NCBI RefSeq assembly: GCF_963677075.1 | Contig: NZ_OY781873.1 | Coordinates: 2,195,715 to 2,259,714 of the forward strand | DNA length: 64,000 bases | Direction of reading: 5' to 3' | Source: an uncultured Sphaerochaeta sp. | GTDB taxonomy: Bacteria > Spirochaetota > Spirochaetia > Sphaerochaetales > Sphaerochaetaceae | Shown: positions 1 through 10,410 of the stretch, piece by piece | Layout of the letters: each line of letters opens with the position of its first letter | Position numbering within the stretch: position 1 is the first letter of the stretch | Position numbers and translations under genes: made by a program | Notes under the pieces: model-generated | Databases searched by the model: none | The model's input: only the letters and a program-made list of their open reading frames with translations | Told to the model about the DNA's origin: nothing

Positions 1-2264
1 TATGCCTGGTCAAAGATAACCGAGAATCCACGACCGGTATTCATGCCATCGATATAGAGCATTTCATAGCGGGTGGCACCTTGTTTTGCATCGTACCAAT
101 CCCATTTCTGAGTTTCACCAGTATCAAATCTACTATTATAGTCATAGTACTGGGGTAGCATAGCGCTGACAGTGGTGGTAGCTCCCAACACAACATTGGC
201 ATCCTTCTCTGCAAGCTCAAATGAGAAGAGCTTCACATATCCACTTGCAGATGAGGAAGTTTTGATGTAGTTGGAAAGACCACCAAGAATACCACCGGCA
301 TACGTGAAATTTTGGCTGAGGTAGTATCCCTTGCTGGTATTCTCGATCCGGTCACGGCCATCCCATGCAAAGGAAAGGCTGAGTCGATTACTAAACTTCC
401 AACTATCACCATATAACTTGATCAAGCGTTCATAAGGGTCGTAGACAGAATGGTTATAGTCAGCATAGTTAAGCCCTATGGAAAGCCCTCCTCCTACGGT
501 GAGGGAACCAGGACGGAACATGAAGGTATAACCGGTGTTATACCCAAGTGAAATTCGGTAGTACAGATAATTCATCAGATCAGAGTTAGCGGGAAGAGCC
601 TTGTCTGCTGCCAGATAGCTGAGATAACTGTCATATCCAAGTGGATAGGCATTATCCTCCAATATGGCAACATCATGACCAGTATAGTATTCACTACCAA
701 GTCCCCGTTGCAGAACGCTTTCCTTCTTGCTTCTCTCAAAGTTAAAACTCAATCCATTCGACCAACGATAATCCTTGAACCATCCATCAGTGAATGAGAT
801 GGAGAAATTCTGGGTGTCAGGACTCAAGTTGGTGGTGATTGCAAGGTCTCGGCCGGTTCCTCCCAGGTTCTTGTCAGACCATTGGAGGAATCCTGAAACT
901 GGGAATCCGTCAACATTTCCACCAAAGGTGGCTCCGAACTGGATATCCATCTGGTTCCCTTCAACGACGGTGTAGACAGGTACGACAGTCCCTTCTTCAC
1001 TACCATTGATAATGTCAAACTGGACATCGGTGACAATAAGTGTGTTGTAGATGTTTTGTGCGCTGCGGATCAAGGCTTCCTTGCTGAACACATCACCACG
1101 ACTGAAGGTCAATTCTCGTTCAAACACATACGGTTTTGTCTTGGTAAGCCCCTCGATACGGATATCTTCCACGATGGCCTGTTGGTTTTCCTGCACAGTG
1201 AGGATAAAGGTGATAACCTTGTTTTCTTCATCACGTACCATATCACTGGAAATGAGGTTGAAGATGTATCCATTGTTCCAATACAGATCAGTCACTGCCT
1301 CAATCTCTTTCTGGACACGGCTGATATCGAGGACAGCACCTTCTCTCATGCTGATAAGGTCCTGGAATTGTTCATCACTAAAGACTGTATTCCCTTCGAC
1401 TTGAATACCACCAAATTTCCACTGTTCCCCTTCCTCAATCTGGTAGATGACCCTTAGTCGTGTATATTCATCGTCCTCTCTGCTGATATCTTCTGTTCTC
1501 ACATCTGAGATGGCTGCATCGACAAAACCATTACTCTGGTAGAAGGTGATAAGGTTCTGTTTGTCAGTCTCAATGGTTGATGGATTATAGTAGCCGCTAT
1601 TGAAGTAACTGATGGTTTTTGAGGAAAGCTGTTTCTCAAGCTGGTCACTAGCAAGTGATGTATTGCCCTCAAAGGTAATCTCGCCGATTCTTTTCTGCTT
1701 GTTCTCTTCAATGGTGAATACCAGGCTCACTGTATTGGTAGTTTCATCAATCTCATAAGAAGACGAAATTTCCGTATCGGCATAGCCTTTCTCTTCATAA
1801 AGCTTTCTGATCTCATCCTTTGAAAGTTCAATATTCTGCTCCTGGAGGAATGTGCCCTCCCCGCTGAGGAGAACTTCCTCGATATTCTTCGTCTTTATTC
1901 CTGCATTACCTTCAATCGTAACTTGGTTGATATAGGGCAATTCATAAAATTCCATGACTATTTCAAGTTCGTTGTTGCCCTCCCCTGTTCGTTGTGCTTC
2001 AGCAAGGAAATACAAGAAATAATCGAGGGCATAAAGCTCTCCTTGCAATTCATTGAACAACTCATCAGTAAAAGGTTCATCCAGATATGCATATTGAATA
2101 TCCAAGATCGTGCTTTCAGGGACATTCTGCAAGCCTGTATTGGAGAAGGATGCAATTCTTTTGCCTATGTACCATGGGGCCTCTTCAACGGCACTCAACA
2201 GGGAAAGGGAAAAAATAATGATAAGGATTGCGCAAAAGAAACGGCGCGATTTCCGCATGTTCAT
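1..2264 (-). CDS. bamA: Outer membrane protein assembly factor BamA (3' end outside window)
   Basis: BamA (Omp85 family) is the outer-membrane barrel that folds and inserts other beta-barrel proteins. The start is ATG at 2264, preceded by GAGGAG five bases upstream; a second ATG lies two codons later. The protein opens with a basic stretch and a hydrophobic signal peptide (MNMRKSRRFFCAILIIIFSL), then residues such as APWYIGKRIASFSNTGLQNV that look like the first POTRA repeat. Several POTRA-like segments follow, and the part nearest the window edge is Tyr/Gly/Ser-rich barrel sequence. About 754 codons are visible and the C-terminus is missing. It lies 23 bp downstream of tamB in the same direction, so the two are probably one envelope-biogenesis operon. 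The family call is firm; POTRA and barrel boundaries were not resolved. Confidence 0.88.
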   Translation of the reverse strand, partial: MNMRKSRRFFCAILIIIFSLSLLSAVEEAPWYIGKRIASFSNTGLQNVPESTILDIQYAYLDEPFTDELFNELQGELYALDYFLYFLAEAQRTGEGNNELEIVMEFYELPYINQVTIEGNAGIKTKNIEEVLLSGEGTFLQEQNIELSKDEIRKLYEEKGYADTEISSSYEIDETTNTVSLVFTIEENKQKRIGEITFEGNTSLASDQLEKQLSSKTISYFNSGYYNPSTIETDKQNLITFYQSNGFVDAAISDVRTEDISREDDEYTRLRVIYQIEEGEQWKFGGIQVEGNTVFSDEQFQDLISMREGAVLDISRVQKEIEAVTDLYWNNGYIFNLISSDMVRDEENKVITFILTVQENQQAIVEDIRIEGLTKTKPYVFERELTFSRGDVFSKEALIRSAQNIYNTLIVTDVQFDIINGSEEGTVVPVYTVVEGNQMDIQFGATFGGNVDGFPVSGFLQWSDKNLGGTGRDLAITTNLSPDTQNFSISFTDGWFKDYRWSNGLSFNFERSKKESVLQRGLGSEYYTGHDVAILEDNAYPLGYDSYLSYLAADKALPANSDLMNYLYYRISLGYNTGYTFMFRPGSLTVGGGLSIGLNYADYNHSVYDPYERLIKLYGDSWKFSNRLSLSFAWDGRDRIENTSKGYYLSQNFTYAGGILGGLSNYIKTSSSASGYVKLFSFELAEKDANVVLGATTTVSAMLPQYYDYNSRFDTGETQKWDWYDAKQGATRYEMLYIDGMNTGRGFSVIFDQA

Positions 2265-2287
2265 GATAGCTCCTCGTATATGCTTGT

Positions 2288-5200
2288 TTAACGCAGAACA
2301 AACCTTCTGGTTACACTAAAACCAATGGTATCTAAAATATTGACAAACGACAACTCATTAGGTTGGGTAAAGAAGGAGAATGTCCCTATAGGATTCTGCC
2401 AGTCAAGTGACAGCTCTAAATCAAGGGAAAGATCGGGGGAAATGAACGTTCGGGTGGCTTTTGTTCCATCGGTGGCAGTAAGGTGGACCAGTGCCTGCAG
2501 GAAGAACTGCTCACCTACGTACTTACCCATGAATATGGTGGTATTGTTCAGGTATCGTGCAAGTGGACTGAGGTTGGCCAAGCTTCCTCCAGGAAGAGCA
2601 TCGATGAGGATATTCTGCAGGATATTACTTCGGATGGAGAACATATCAAGGCCTAAAGAGATGCGGATTGAATCGGTAAGCAAGGTTGATTGACTGGTCT
2701 GCAAATATCCCAGCCGTTCTGCAACGTCAGTGGCTGCTGCTGCAAGACTTGCAACACTGTAGAGGTTGACCTGTCCATACGCTCCAGTAGGAAGAATTGA
2801 CTGACCAAGAATCTCGAGTATTTCGTTCACATCCTTTGGTGGTGTCGACTCGAATTGTGGGTTAAGGTTGGTGAGGCTTGACTCACGGAGTACCAGGAAG
2901 ATATCCACCCTGTTCCCCTGTGCATCAAAATCTGTCAACTTTGCTCTTAGATTGATGGTTGGCTGGATGGTGTTCTGCCCAGAGAGAGCATCGGTGTGAA
3001 GCGAAAGTGATCCTTCAGTAATAAAGAAGTTTTTCTGGAAGTAGTAGAACTCTCCACTCCTGAACGATAAGTTACCATCGATCACAAATTCGTCGGTAAT
3101 ATGATCGAAGGTGAAATTGATGTTCTGGTTTTCCGTGATGGTTGCCTGGATGAATGGATTAGGCGTATTAGGATAGAAGAAGGAGACATTTCTTCCGGTA
3201 ACCACCGAGAAATCAGTAGTCGTGAGGTTGTTTGCCACATACCAGTATGGAAGATCCTTGATTCCCAAGCTGATAGTCGTGTCCTGGATGGTCACCTCTC
3301 CATCGAGCCATGTCTCAAAACCCACACCAAATAGGTTGAAAGTACCTCCGGCATAGGTGCGGATATCAACATCAAAGCCCTGCATGGGGATCCATACATA
3401 GAGCATCTCGTTGCCACTGTCAGCATGTATTTCGTAGTTAAGCAGACGCAAGCCATCAAAATTTGCTCCAAGGTTGCCGTAGCCTTCAACGGTTTTTCCA
3501 GTAATCTTGTTGGTTGAGAAGAATGGCGTATTCGGGGTGATCGCTCGTGTCCCGTCCAACGTGGCCGTAATATTTTTCATGGTAATGATGTCTTCAGGCA
3601 GCCAGAATAGCTCCATCCTCGATGAATTGACAGAAACCTGTCCATAGAGACGTGGTGACTCTTTGCTGCCTCCCACGAAAACTTCCCCTTCTGCAATGCC
3701 GTCCAGGAAACCGAACACTGGTTTGAGGAATGTGCGGTTGAGCAGATTCAAAGGAAAATGAATGTCTTCAATGAGAAGACCGAAGTCTTCCTCAGCAAGA
3801 GAACCCTGGGCTGATAGTCCAATTCCAAATGCTGGATCTGCAGCACCCATAATGTGTTGTGTTGTCAAGTCATAGTTGAATGAGAGGAGATCGCTTTCAA
3901 TGGAAAGTTTTGGATTGTCGAGTGAGAGTGCATATACACCGTCAGCAATTCCTCCCTCGCCATATAACAGGATGTGCGAGAGGGAAAGCACAGCCTTCGC
4001 CCTTCCTTCCATGATCGGAGAGAGTGCTGAAGGAAGATCAAAGAGTGTTTCCATCTTCCCAAGATCGAGTGCCAGGGTATAGTTGGCTTTGCTCTGTTGA
4101 TCTTTGTAGGTGAGATGGCGGATATGGGAGAATACTCCTTCACTCAAGGCTTTATTCCCATTGATCAGCAATAGATTGCCTGCATAAGAAAGATCTCCTT
4201 GTGAGAATTGTGAGTCAAATAGGTTGAATGTTGAGTCACTTGCTTCAATCTTGGTAAAGAATGTACCCTCTCCTTTTCTTACCTGCAGCAACCCATCGGC
4301 ACTGATGGTTTGCTTGAGATCGGTATAGCCAAGGATATCCAAATTGACCACCACACCATCACCAAAGATAGAGAATCTATCGAGTGGCAGTTCTGAAAGT
4401 CTGACCACCGTACTGATACGTTCATCTTCACCCATCAGAGAGATGGCAATTTTCCTCTCATCATTGGATTCCAAGGTAAACGAAGCATCGAATGGAGCGA
4501 GGAAGGATTGTGTAGCCAAGGTTAGGAAATCAGTCCCCCTGTAGGAGAGTGCACTCTTTAGTTCTGTTTCCTGTTCATCAGTCAGTAAGATTTCAGACAG
4601 GGTGATGCTCTCCTGCGTTATTGATACTGGTGTCTGTAGTGTATAGATATGACCTTGGAAGACCACTTTCCCTATAGTAAGGAGATCACTTTCAATACTC
4701 CAGCTGCGAGCATTGTTGAATGCCAGTTGCGTCTCACCTGAAATCTCGGCATTTGCAAAGAATCCACGATTGGGGAGTGTCAGCCCATTGCTGGTGACAT
4801 CCGCAACAATAGGTGGAGCAAGATTCGTGGTTAGAGAAAATGCATCTTCTTGCTTGATGGAAAGCTGTAATGTGCTGGTCTGCAACAGGAACGAGAAAGG
4901 ATAGAGCGTTTCGAAGATTCCAAGCTGGGCATCTCCGATCAGAATATTTTGCGGAGATGAACTTACTATTCCTTCAATGAAGAGGGACTGTTCAAATGGA
5001 GTGGTCATCTTGAACCGATACTGCTTTGGAGGTTCATCGAAGAAATTGATACTTCCAAGCAGTTGTCCGTCAAAGCTCCTGAAAAGATCCAATTGGCCAC
5101 TGGGAAGCCAGTCATACAAGTCAGTTTTTCCTGTGTACACCAGTCTGTATCCACTGGTAGCGATGGTCAATGCCTCTACATCGAGCACATCCTTCTTTAC

Positions 5201-6931
5201 ATACCCTTGGAAAATGAATCCTGCATCGAGTTCAACTTTTCCAATTTTCATTTGCCGAAGCGCAAGATCAATGGCGAGGGTGCCGTCAAATGGCATGACA
5301 GTCCCCTGCCCTGTTTCTGACTGGAATGAAATGTTCCCTGTAAGGTTTGTCACCTCGTCGTAATACGGTTGCAAGAATGGCGCATAGCGAGTGATTGTGG
5401 GAGAAAGGAACGAGAGAGGGAATTCATCCATACGTGAGCTGATATGAAGAGACCCGACTTCCTCGTCAGGGAGATTATATACTGAAAGCAGGTTAAACCG
5501 CTCATCAAGAGATAATTCACCCTGTAACTGTCTTCCCTGCACATTTCCTTGGTATGAGAGACGGGTATAAAGGGGCCCATCGGTGAATGAAGATATCAGC
5601 TCTTCAAAAGTAAGGGAGGCACTCAATGAGGATCGATCTTTCTCATAACGAATTGTTGAGGTGAGAGGGGAAGCAGCTTCTATCCCCTCTGAAAGCAGAG
5701 AGAACGTACTGCGGGAGGTCATGCTTGCTGAGGCATTCTCAAAAACAGCATCTTTCAGTTGTGCTTCCCCGCTTATGGATACGGAATCCAGGCGAGCTGT
5801 AAGATCTTCTCGTTGGTAGGTTATCTGATTAAGTAATACCGATGCTTCGATATTCTCACTCTCGCTCTGGTATCGGGCATTAAGAATCAGATTGTTACTG
5901 TCTAGGGAGAGTGTATCCTGCACAATGAAGGTAAGCGGCTCTCCCTCCTTCGTAGCAGCACCAAGGGAGAGCTGTCCTTCACTCCAGCTTCCCTGCAATG
6001 TGGTTGTTGGAGCATACAGTTCAATCTGATTGCTGCGCATGATCATTTCGTCAAATGAGAGTGTAGCAAGTTGTGGCCTACCTTGTTCCAGTGAAACCGT
6101 ACCACTGAACTCTGGTATTGAAAACGATAGGTTTGGTAGTTGTGCATCGACATTTGCCGCAGAGAGGGATAGCAATCCTACATCTGTTGGAAGATTGAAA
6201 CCTGTGATGGATCCTTGTGCTATAAGGTTTTCCATGCTGCCATACCCTTGTTGTGTAGCAAGATTCAAGAGAGATGATGTGAAGGAAACCGTACCTTCTT
6301 TGTTAAGGTTGAGAATTGTCCCCTCTAGAGCAATATCTGCATTGTCATTATATAGCGACATACCTCCGGCTCTTGCCTGCAGTGTAGGAAGGGCCTCTCC
6401 TCTCTGCATCTCAAAATTGAAGGCAGCTTGTTGTACATCAGCGGTGAATGCTGAAGCACTGAAGGTACCTTCCAAAGAGTCTGTGTTGACTTGGAAGGTG
6501 TTTTCCTGCAACCAACGACTGATAAGATCTGATGATTCATTTCCACTCTGTGAGAGGAAAGATGAATCATCGAGTTGCACCTGTACTTCCTCCAATTCAA
6601 GAGACACACGTTTGTTTCCTTGAATGACAGATTGGACAAGCAAGGGTATCCCTCCCTTGATGGTTCCCTCCTCTGCAGAGGCGAGGACCTTGTCATCTTT
6701 CTGCAAGGAAGGGTTGAGAATGGTCAAGTCCCTGAGGTATGTACGTTCTATACCGGTGGCGGAGAAGGTAATTGAGCTGCTCTGTTTGAGGGAGGAAATC
6801 AAGTAATCGGAAAGATATCGGCTTGGATTGCGCATATCAAGATATACCATCCCCCATAGGGTGAGAATGGCACAACTGACAAGCACGAGTACCGAGATGG
6901 CTATGTCCTTCAATGTTGTATGATATCGCAC
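2288..6931 (-). CDS. tamB: TamB-like translocation/assembly module protein (DUF490), 1547 aa
   Basis: TamB/YtfN-family proteins span the periplasm from an inner-membrane anchor and serve outer-membrane assembly or phospholipid transport. The N-terminus carries one transmembrane segment (about residues 10-30). More than 1000 residues of repetitive beta-rich sequence follow, with alternating hydrophobic residues as in a beta-taco. The last ~350 residues look like the conserved TamB domain, ending in the aromatic tail GFSVTRRFVLR. I read the start as GTG at 6931, with AGAAAGG ten bases upstream; no ATG lies nearby in frame. At 1547 aa it is longer than E. coli TamB (about 1260 aa). It directly precedes bamA, and no TamA-specific gene is seen, so BamA itself may be the partner. 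It is divergent from tmk. Confidence 0.85.
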   Translation of the reverse strand: MRYHTTLKDIAISVLVLVSCAILTLWGMVYLDMRNPSRYLSDYLISSLKQSSSITFSATGIERTYLRDLTILNPSLQKDDKVLASAEEGTIKGGIPLLVQSVIQGNKRVSLELEEVQVQLDDSSFLSQSGNESSDLISRWLQENTFQVNTDSLEGTFSASAFTADVQQAAFNFEMQRGEALPTLQARAGGMSLYNDNADIALEGTILNLNKEGTVSFTSSLLNLATQQGYGSMENLIAQGSITGFNLPTDVGLLSLSAANVDAQLPNLSFSIPEFSGTVSLEQGRPQLATLSFDEMIMRSNQIELYAPTTTLQGSWSEGQLSLGAATKEGEPLTFIVQDTLSLDSNNLILNARYQSESENIEASVLLNQITYQREDLTARLDSVSISGEAQLKDAVFENASASMTSRSTFSLLSEGIEAASPLTSTIRYEKDRSSLSASLTFEELISSFTDGPLYTRLSYQGNVQGRQLQGELSLDERFNLLSVYNLPDEEVGSLHISSRMDEFPLSFLSPTITRYAPFLQPYYDEVTNLTGNISFQSETGQGTVMPFDGTLAIDLALRQMKIGKVELDAGFIFQGYVKKDVLDVEALTIATSGYRLVYTGKTDLYDWLPSGQLDLFRSFDGQLLGSINFFDEPPKQYRFKMTTPFEQSLFIEGIVSSSPQNILIGDAQLGIFETLYPFSFLLQTSTLQLSIKQEDAFSLTTNLAPPIVADVTSNGLTLPNRGFFANAEISGETQLAFNNARSWSIESDLLTIGKVVFQGHIYTLQTPVSITQESITLSEILLTDEQETELKSALSYRGTDFLTLATQSFLAPFDASFTLESNDERKIAISLMGEDERISTVVRLSELPLDRFSIFGDGVVVNLDILGYTDLKQTISADGLLQVRKGEGTFFTKIEASDSTFNLFDSQFSQGDLSYAGNLLLINGNKALSEGVFSHIRHLTYKDQQSKANYTLALDLGKMETLFDLPSALSPIMEGRAKAVLSLSHILLYGEGGIADGVYALSLDNPKLSIESDLLSFNYDLTTQHIMGAADPAFGIGLSAQGSLAEEDFGLLIEDIHFPLNLLNRTFLKPVFGFLDGIAEGEVFVGGSKESPRLYGQVSVNSSRMELFWLPEDIITMKNITATLDGTRAITPNTPFFSTNKITGKTVEGYGNLGANFDGLRLLNYEIHADSGNEMLYVWIPMQGFDVDIRTYAGGTFNLFGVGFETWLDGEVTIQDTTISLGIKDLPYWYVANNLTTTDFSVVTGRNVSFFYPNTPNPFIQATITENQNINFTFDHITDEFVIDGNLSFRSGEFYYFQKNFFITEGSLSLHTDALSGQNTIQPTINLRAKLTDFDAQGNRVDIFLVLRESSLTNLNPQFESTPPKDVNEILEILGQSILPTGAYGQVNLYSVASLAAAATDVAERLGYLQTSQSTLLTDSIRISLGLDMFSIRSNILQNILIDALPGGSLANLSPLARYLNNTTIFMGKYVGEQFFLQALVHLTATDGTKATRTFISPDLSLDLELSLDWQNPIGTFSFFTQPNELSFVNILDTIGFSVTRRFVLR

Positions 6932-7080
6932 GCCTCTTACACCTTTCTGTACAAGTATAGCCGATAGTGCATGGCTTGGGCACCTCCCTTTTCCAGATTA
7001 TCTCTCATTAATGCGTGAAAAAACTGATTTACCTTGTGGTGTATTTACCGTACCATAGAGATACGATAGGAGATATGGAT

Positions 7081-7686
7081 ATGCCTTCAGTATTGCAGAA
7101 TTTTGTTGTTTTCGAGGGATTGGATGGAGCGGGTACCACTACCCAGATGCAGTTGCTTGCAGAATATTGTGACCAGAATGACCGCCCCTGCCGTGCAACC
7201 TTTGAACCTACCGATAAACCAATCGGGCGGCTTGTCCGTTCCGTGCTGAGAAAGCAAATTGTCACCACGCCTTTATCACTGGCAATGCTCTATGCAGCTG
7301 ACCGAGAAGACCATCTCAATAATCCTGTAAATGGTCTTATGCGGGACTTGGATGAGGGAAAGATGGTCATCTGTGACCGCTATCTCTACTCTTCCCTGGC
7401 ATACCAGAGTGTTGACAGCGATTTCGAGACGATACAGAGGCTCAATGCCTTCCCTTCCCCCCAGTATTTATTCTTCATCGATACTCCGGTTGATGAATGC
7501 CTGAGAAGGATCAAGGGAAGAGGAGATCAAGAGGAGCTGTTTGAGCGTCATGAGTTTCTCGAAAAAGTGAAAGAAAACTATGAGCGCATCTTTGATACTC
7601 TTTCCAAGGAAGTAACGCTGGTGAGACTTGATGGGCTTCTCCCTAAGGAGGAGATTGCAAGGAACATCCAGGAGATTCTCTTCTAG
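7081..7686 (+). CDS. tmk: Thymidylate kinase with altered Walker A motif
   Basis: dTMP kinase phosphorylates dTMP to dTDP using ATP. The signature DRYLYSSLAYQS (DR[YW]xxSxxAYQ type), the FEP motif near residue 42 and the arginine-containing lid region (RRIKGRGDQEELFE) identify the family. I chose ATG 7081 because AGGAG (7068-7072) is 8 bases upstream. ATG 7075 would be only 2 bases from that site, and the longer frame back to 7015 adds a tail the family lacks. Length is 201 aa, normal for Tmk. The oddity is the P-loop: residues 11-22 read FEGLDGAGTTTQ, so the near-universal Walker A lysine (GxxxxGK[ST]) is threonine 19. The rest of the family signature is intact, so I still call it a functional kinase. 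The stop overlaps queA by 4 nt, convergently. Confidence 0.88.
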   Translation: MPSVLQNFVVFEGLDGAGTTTQMQLLAEYCDQNDRPCRATFEPTDKPIGRLVRSVLRKQIVTTPLSLAMLYAADREDHLNNPVNGLMRDLDEGKMVICDRYLYSSLAYQSVDSDFETIQRLNAFPSPQYLFFIDTPVDECLRRIKGRGDQEELFERHEFLEKVKENYERIFDTLSKEVTLVRLDGLLPKEEIARNIQEILF

Positions 7687-8723
7687 CGGATGAACATTGC
7701 ATCCCCATAGCTGAAAAAGCGATACTCCTTTTCCACGGCATGCTGGTAAGCGCTATCGATGAGGTGTTTTCCTGCAAAGGTAGAGACGAGTACCAGCAAT
7801 GTTGACTCGGGGGTGTGGAAGTTGGTCAGGAGCTGGTCAACCACTTTCCATTGGTAGGGGGGGCGGATAAAGAGATTTGTCCGCCCTTCTCCACGCTCAA
7901 GGCGTTGCTCAGCGCTGTTGAAGGCGCTCTCAAGGGTTCTTACACTGGTTGTCCCTGTAGCTACAATCTTTCTGCCATCCCTATGAGCTTGGGAGATGAT
8001 GTTTGCAGCTTCCTCACTGATCTCATACCGTTCATAGTGCATCTTATGGTCATCCAGATGCTCTGTTCTGACAGGAAGGAATGTACCCGGTCCAACATGC
8101 AGCGTTATGGGGACTATCAAGCAACCCTTTTTCCGTATTGAAGAGAGAATATCCTCAGTGAAGTGAAGTCCTGCAGTGGGTGCTGCAACCGATCCTTCCG
8201 TTTCTGCGTAGATGGTCTGATAGCGTTTCTCATCAGCAAAAGAATCATCCCTTTTGATATAAGGAGGAAGTGGTACGTGTCCAAGTACACGAAAAAAATC
8301 CTCATCAAGCGGGGAATCAAAGGCAACAGTCCTGGTCCCATCATCACCAATTTCGGTAATCCAGGCCTTACGGCTGTAGTTTCCCTCTTCGTTGCAGAAT
8401 GTATAGTGCTTTCCTACTTTCTGACGCTTTGCCTTGGTGACCATGCACTGCCAAGTGTTGTCAAGGTTTTCTTCCAAAAAGAGAAATTCAACGGTACTAC
8501 CAGTATCACTGGTAGCATATACCCGTGCTTTCCTGACTTTGCTGTTATTCACCACAACAACGCTACCTTCCTCAAGGTAGGAGGCAAAATGATGCATCTG
8601 TTCATCAACAACACTGCCATCACTGCGGTTCAGTACCAGAAGCCGGTCCTCCCCTCTTTTGTCAGCAGGTGTTTGTGCGATCAGGTGCGGAGGCAGGTCA
8701 AAAGAGAATTCCTTGATTGTCAT
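7683..8723 (-). CDS. queA: S-adenosylmethionine:tRNA ribosyltransferase-isomerase QueA
   Basis: QueA transfers the ribosyl part of AdoMet to preQ1 in tRNA to form epoxyqueuosine. Family features are the N-terminal [22 protein letters not shown], the stretch [14 protein letters not shown], the APTAGLHFT motif, and the C-terminal [14 protein letters not shown] and [11 protein letters not shown] place the start at ATG 8723, which has AGGA about 6 bases upstream; the open frame continues to 8765 but those 14 residues are not family-like. Length is 346 aa, as expected. The start overlaps the 3' end of ruvB by 26 bp, so it is the last gene of the yebC-ruvCAB-queA operon. No other queuosine gene lies nearby. 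Confidence 0.93.
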   Translation of the reverse strand: MTIKEFSFDLPPHLIAQTPADKRGEDRLLVLNRSDGSVVDEQMHHFASYLEEGSVVVVNNSKVRKARVYATSDTGSTVEFLFLEENLDNTWQCMVTKAKRQKVGKHYTFCNEEGNYSRKAWITEIGDDGTRTVAFDSPLDEDFFRVLGHVPLPPYIKRDDSFADEKRYQTIYAETEGSVAAPTAGLHFTEDILSSIRKKGCLIVPITLHVGPGTFLPVRTEHLDDHKMHYERYEISEEAANIISQAHRDGRKIVATGTTSVRTLESAFNSAEQRLERGEGRTNLFIRPPYQWKVVDQLLTNFHTPESTLLVLVSTFAGKHLIDSAYQHAVEKEYRFFSYGDAMFIR

Positions 8724-9765
8724 CCATATTCCTTTTGCAGGGTATACCCAGCAATTCATAGGCAAGTTTAGTGGTCATACGGCCACGTGGTGTTCGTTTC
8801 AGATATCCTTTCTGGATCAGATATGGTTCATAGAAATCCTCAAGGGATTCTATTGCCTCTCCAACACTGATACTTAAGGTTTCGGCGCCTACAGGCCCCC
8901 CATCATAGAACTCGATGATGGTCCGCAGTATATTGCGGTCCTGCATCTCAAGTCCGTTGGTATCGATCCCGAGCCGTTCCATACCATGGTCAACCACAGC
9001 AGTGGTGACAATACCATCACCCATAACTGCAGCAAAATCCCGCAATCTTCTCAAGAGACGATTGGCTATACGGGGTGTTCCCCTACTGCAGCGTGCAAGG
9101 AGAATGATTGCCTCCTCCTCAATGTGTACATTCATGATCTGGGCAGACCGCCTGATGATATTTGCCAGTTCCTTCTCATTGTAGAACTCAATATGACAGG
9201 TAATACCGAATCGTGAGGAGAGAGGGCTGGATACAGAACCTGCTTTGGTGGTAGCACCTACCAAGGTGAATTTTGGAAGGGGAATTCTCATCGTACGGGC
9301 TGCAGGCCCTTGTCCGATGACCCAATCGATCTCAAAATCTTCCATAGCAATATACAACATCTCTTCAAGAGCAGGTTTGAGTCGATGAATTTCATCGATA
9401 AAGAAAACAGATCCCTCGGTGACATTGGTAAGAATCCCTGCAAGATCCTTGGGTTTCTCCAAGGCAGGTGCGCTGGTCATCCGGATCTCTGCTTCCATCT
9501 CGTTTGCGATGATACTTGCCAGGGTGGTCTTCCCCAGTCCAGGGGGGCCGATAAGGAACGTATGATCCAATGACTCCTTTCTCTCCCGTGCTGCTTGCAC
9601 AAAGACTGCAAGATTATCCTTGAGCCTTTGTTGTCCCTGAAAATCCTTCAACAATTTTGGGCGAAGAATATTTTCCTGTCTGTCCCCCTCTTCCTGAAAG
9701 GAAGAAGAGGTCACGGAGTTTTGTATCAGTTCGTGTAAATCCGGTTGATTGGTTTCCATATACAT
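8698..9765 (-). CDS. ruvB: Holliday junction branch migration helicase RuvB
   Basis: RuvB is the hexameric AAA+ motor that drives branch migration of Holliday junctions together with RuvA. The Walker A motif is GPPGLGKTT and the Walker B is FIDEIHRL. Sensor and arginine-finger regions are recognisable ([18 protein letters not shown]), and the C-terminal winged helix includes [16 protein letters not shown] and [13 protein letters not shown] 9765 is preceded by AGGG five bases upstream. Length is 355 aa, within the family range, with a slightly extended acidic N-terminus. It lies 10 bp after ruvA and overlaps queA. Confidence 0.96.
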   Translation of the reverse strand: MYMETNQPDLHELIQNSVTSSSFQEEGDRQENILRPKLLKDFQGQQRLKDNLAVFVQAARERKESLDHTFLIGPPGLGKTTLASIIANEMEAEIRMTSAPALEKPKDLAGILTNVTEGSVFFIDEIHRLKPALEEMLYIAMEDFEIDWVIGQGPAARTMRIPLPKFTLVGATTKAGSVSSPLSSRFGITCHIEFYNEKELANIIRRSAQIMNVHIEEEAIILLARCSRGTPRIANRLLRRLRDFAAVMGDGIVTTAVVDHGMERLGIDTNGLEMQDRNILRTIIEFYDGGPVGAETLSISVGEAIESLEDFYEPYLIQKGYLKRTPRGRMTTKLAYELLGIPCKRNMDDNQGILF

Positions 9766-9775
9766 TGTATCCCTG

Positions 9776-10408
9776 TCATCCGAGCAACTTGATGCTTAAA
9801 CGGAACAAATGTTCCTCGGCATCATGGTGACTCATCTTCTCGAGCTCAGAAGCCTGGTTCTCAGTGACCTTGTCCACGGTTTCCTCGACAAGACGACGAT
9901 CATACCCCATATCTACAAGTGCATTGATAATATCGCTGTATGGGTGATGTGCCTGTTTTCTCGTTCCACTCTGGCTTCTTCCTTTATCCTCATCCAATAC
10001 CAGTACATTTCTCAGGGCAAGGATCATCTTCTGTCCGGTTTTCGGACCAATCCCAGGAATGGATGAAAGCAATTTCAGGTTCCCACTATCCAATGCCTCT
10101 GCAAGGTTTCGAACGTTGATACCACTGAGGATCTTCAGTGCCTGTTTTGACCCGATTCCCGATACTGTCTGTAACTGAAGAAAAGCTTCCCGCTCATCTG
10201 CATCAGAGAAACCGAAAAGTGACATGCTGTCCTCTCGATGAACAAGAACGGTCATGACTCTCACTCCCCTACGAGATTCAAGCGAGAGATTACTGAATGT
10301 GCTGGCAGTCTGGCTGGAAACCGAAAGTGTATACTCGATATGGCCACACCGTAAAAAAAGGGTTCCTTCTTCGATGGATACGATGTCTCCAATCAGTGCG
10401 TTGATCAT
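9776..10408 (-). CDS. ruvA: Holliday junction DNA helicase subunit RuvA
   Basis: RuvA binds four-way junctions and loads RuvB on them. The N-terminal OB-fold begins [19 protein letters not shown]. Two helix-hairpin-helix motifs follow ([16 protein letters not shown] and [20 protein letters not shown]), and the C-terminal domain III (about residues 150-210) is the RuvB-contacting part. Length is 210 aa, typical. It sits 2 bp after ruvC and 10 bp before ruvB, in the usual ruvCAB order. Confidence 0.95.
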   Translation of the reverse strand: MINALIGDIVSIEEGTLFLRCGHIEYTLSVSSQTASTFSNLSLESRRGVRVMTVLVHREDSMSLFGFSDADEREAFLQLQTVSGIGSKQALKILSGINVRNLAEALDSGNLKLLSSIPGIGPKTGQKMILALRNVLVLDEDKGRSQSGTRKQAHHPYSDIINALVDMGYDRRLVEETVDKVTENQASELEKMSHHDAEEHLFRLSIKLLG

Positions 10409-10410
10409 GG

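Noticed and set aside
1051..1457. Two plus-strand open frames opposite bamA
   Set aside because: They overlap each other and bamA, and show no family features.
6030..6623. Open frame of 197 codons opposite tamB
   Set aside because: It is the antisense shadow of tamB, rich in Ser/Arg with no motif or ribosome site.
7015..7080. N-terminal extension of tmk
   Set aside because: The ribosome site AGGAG at 7068-7072 fits ATG 7081; the extension has no counterpart in the family.
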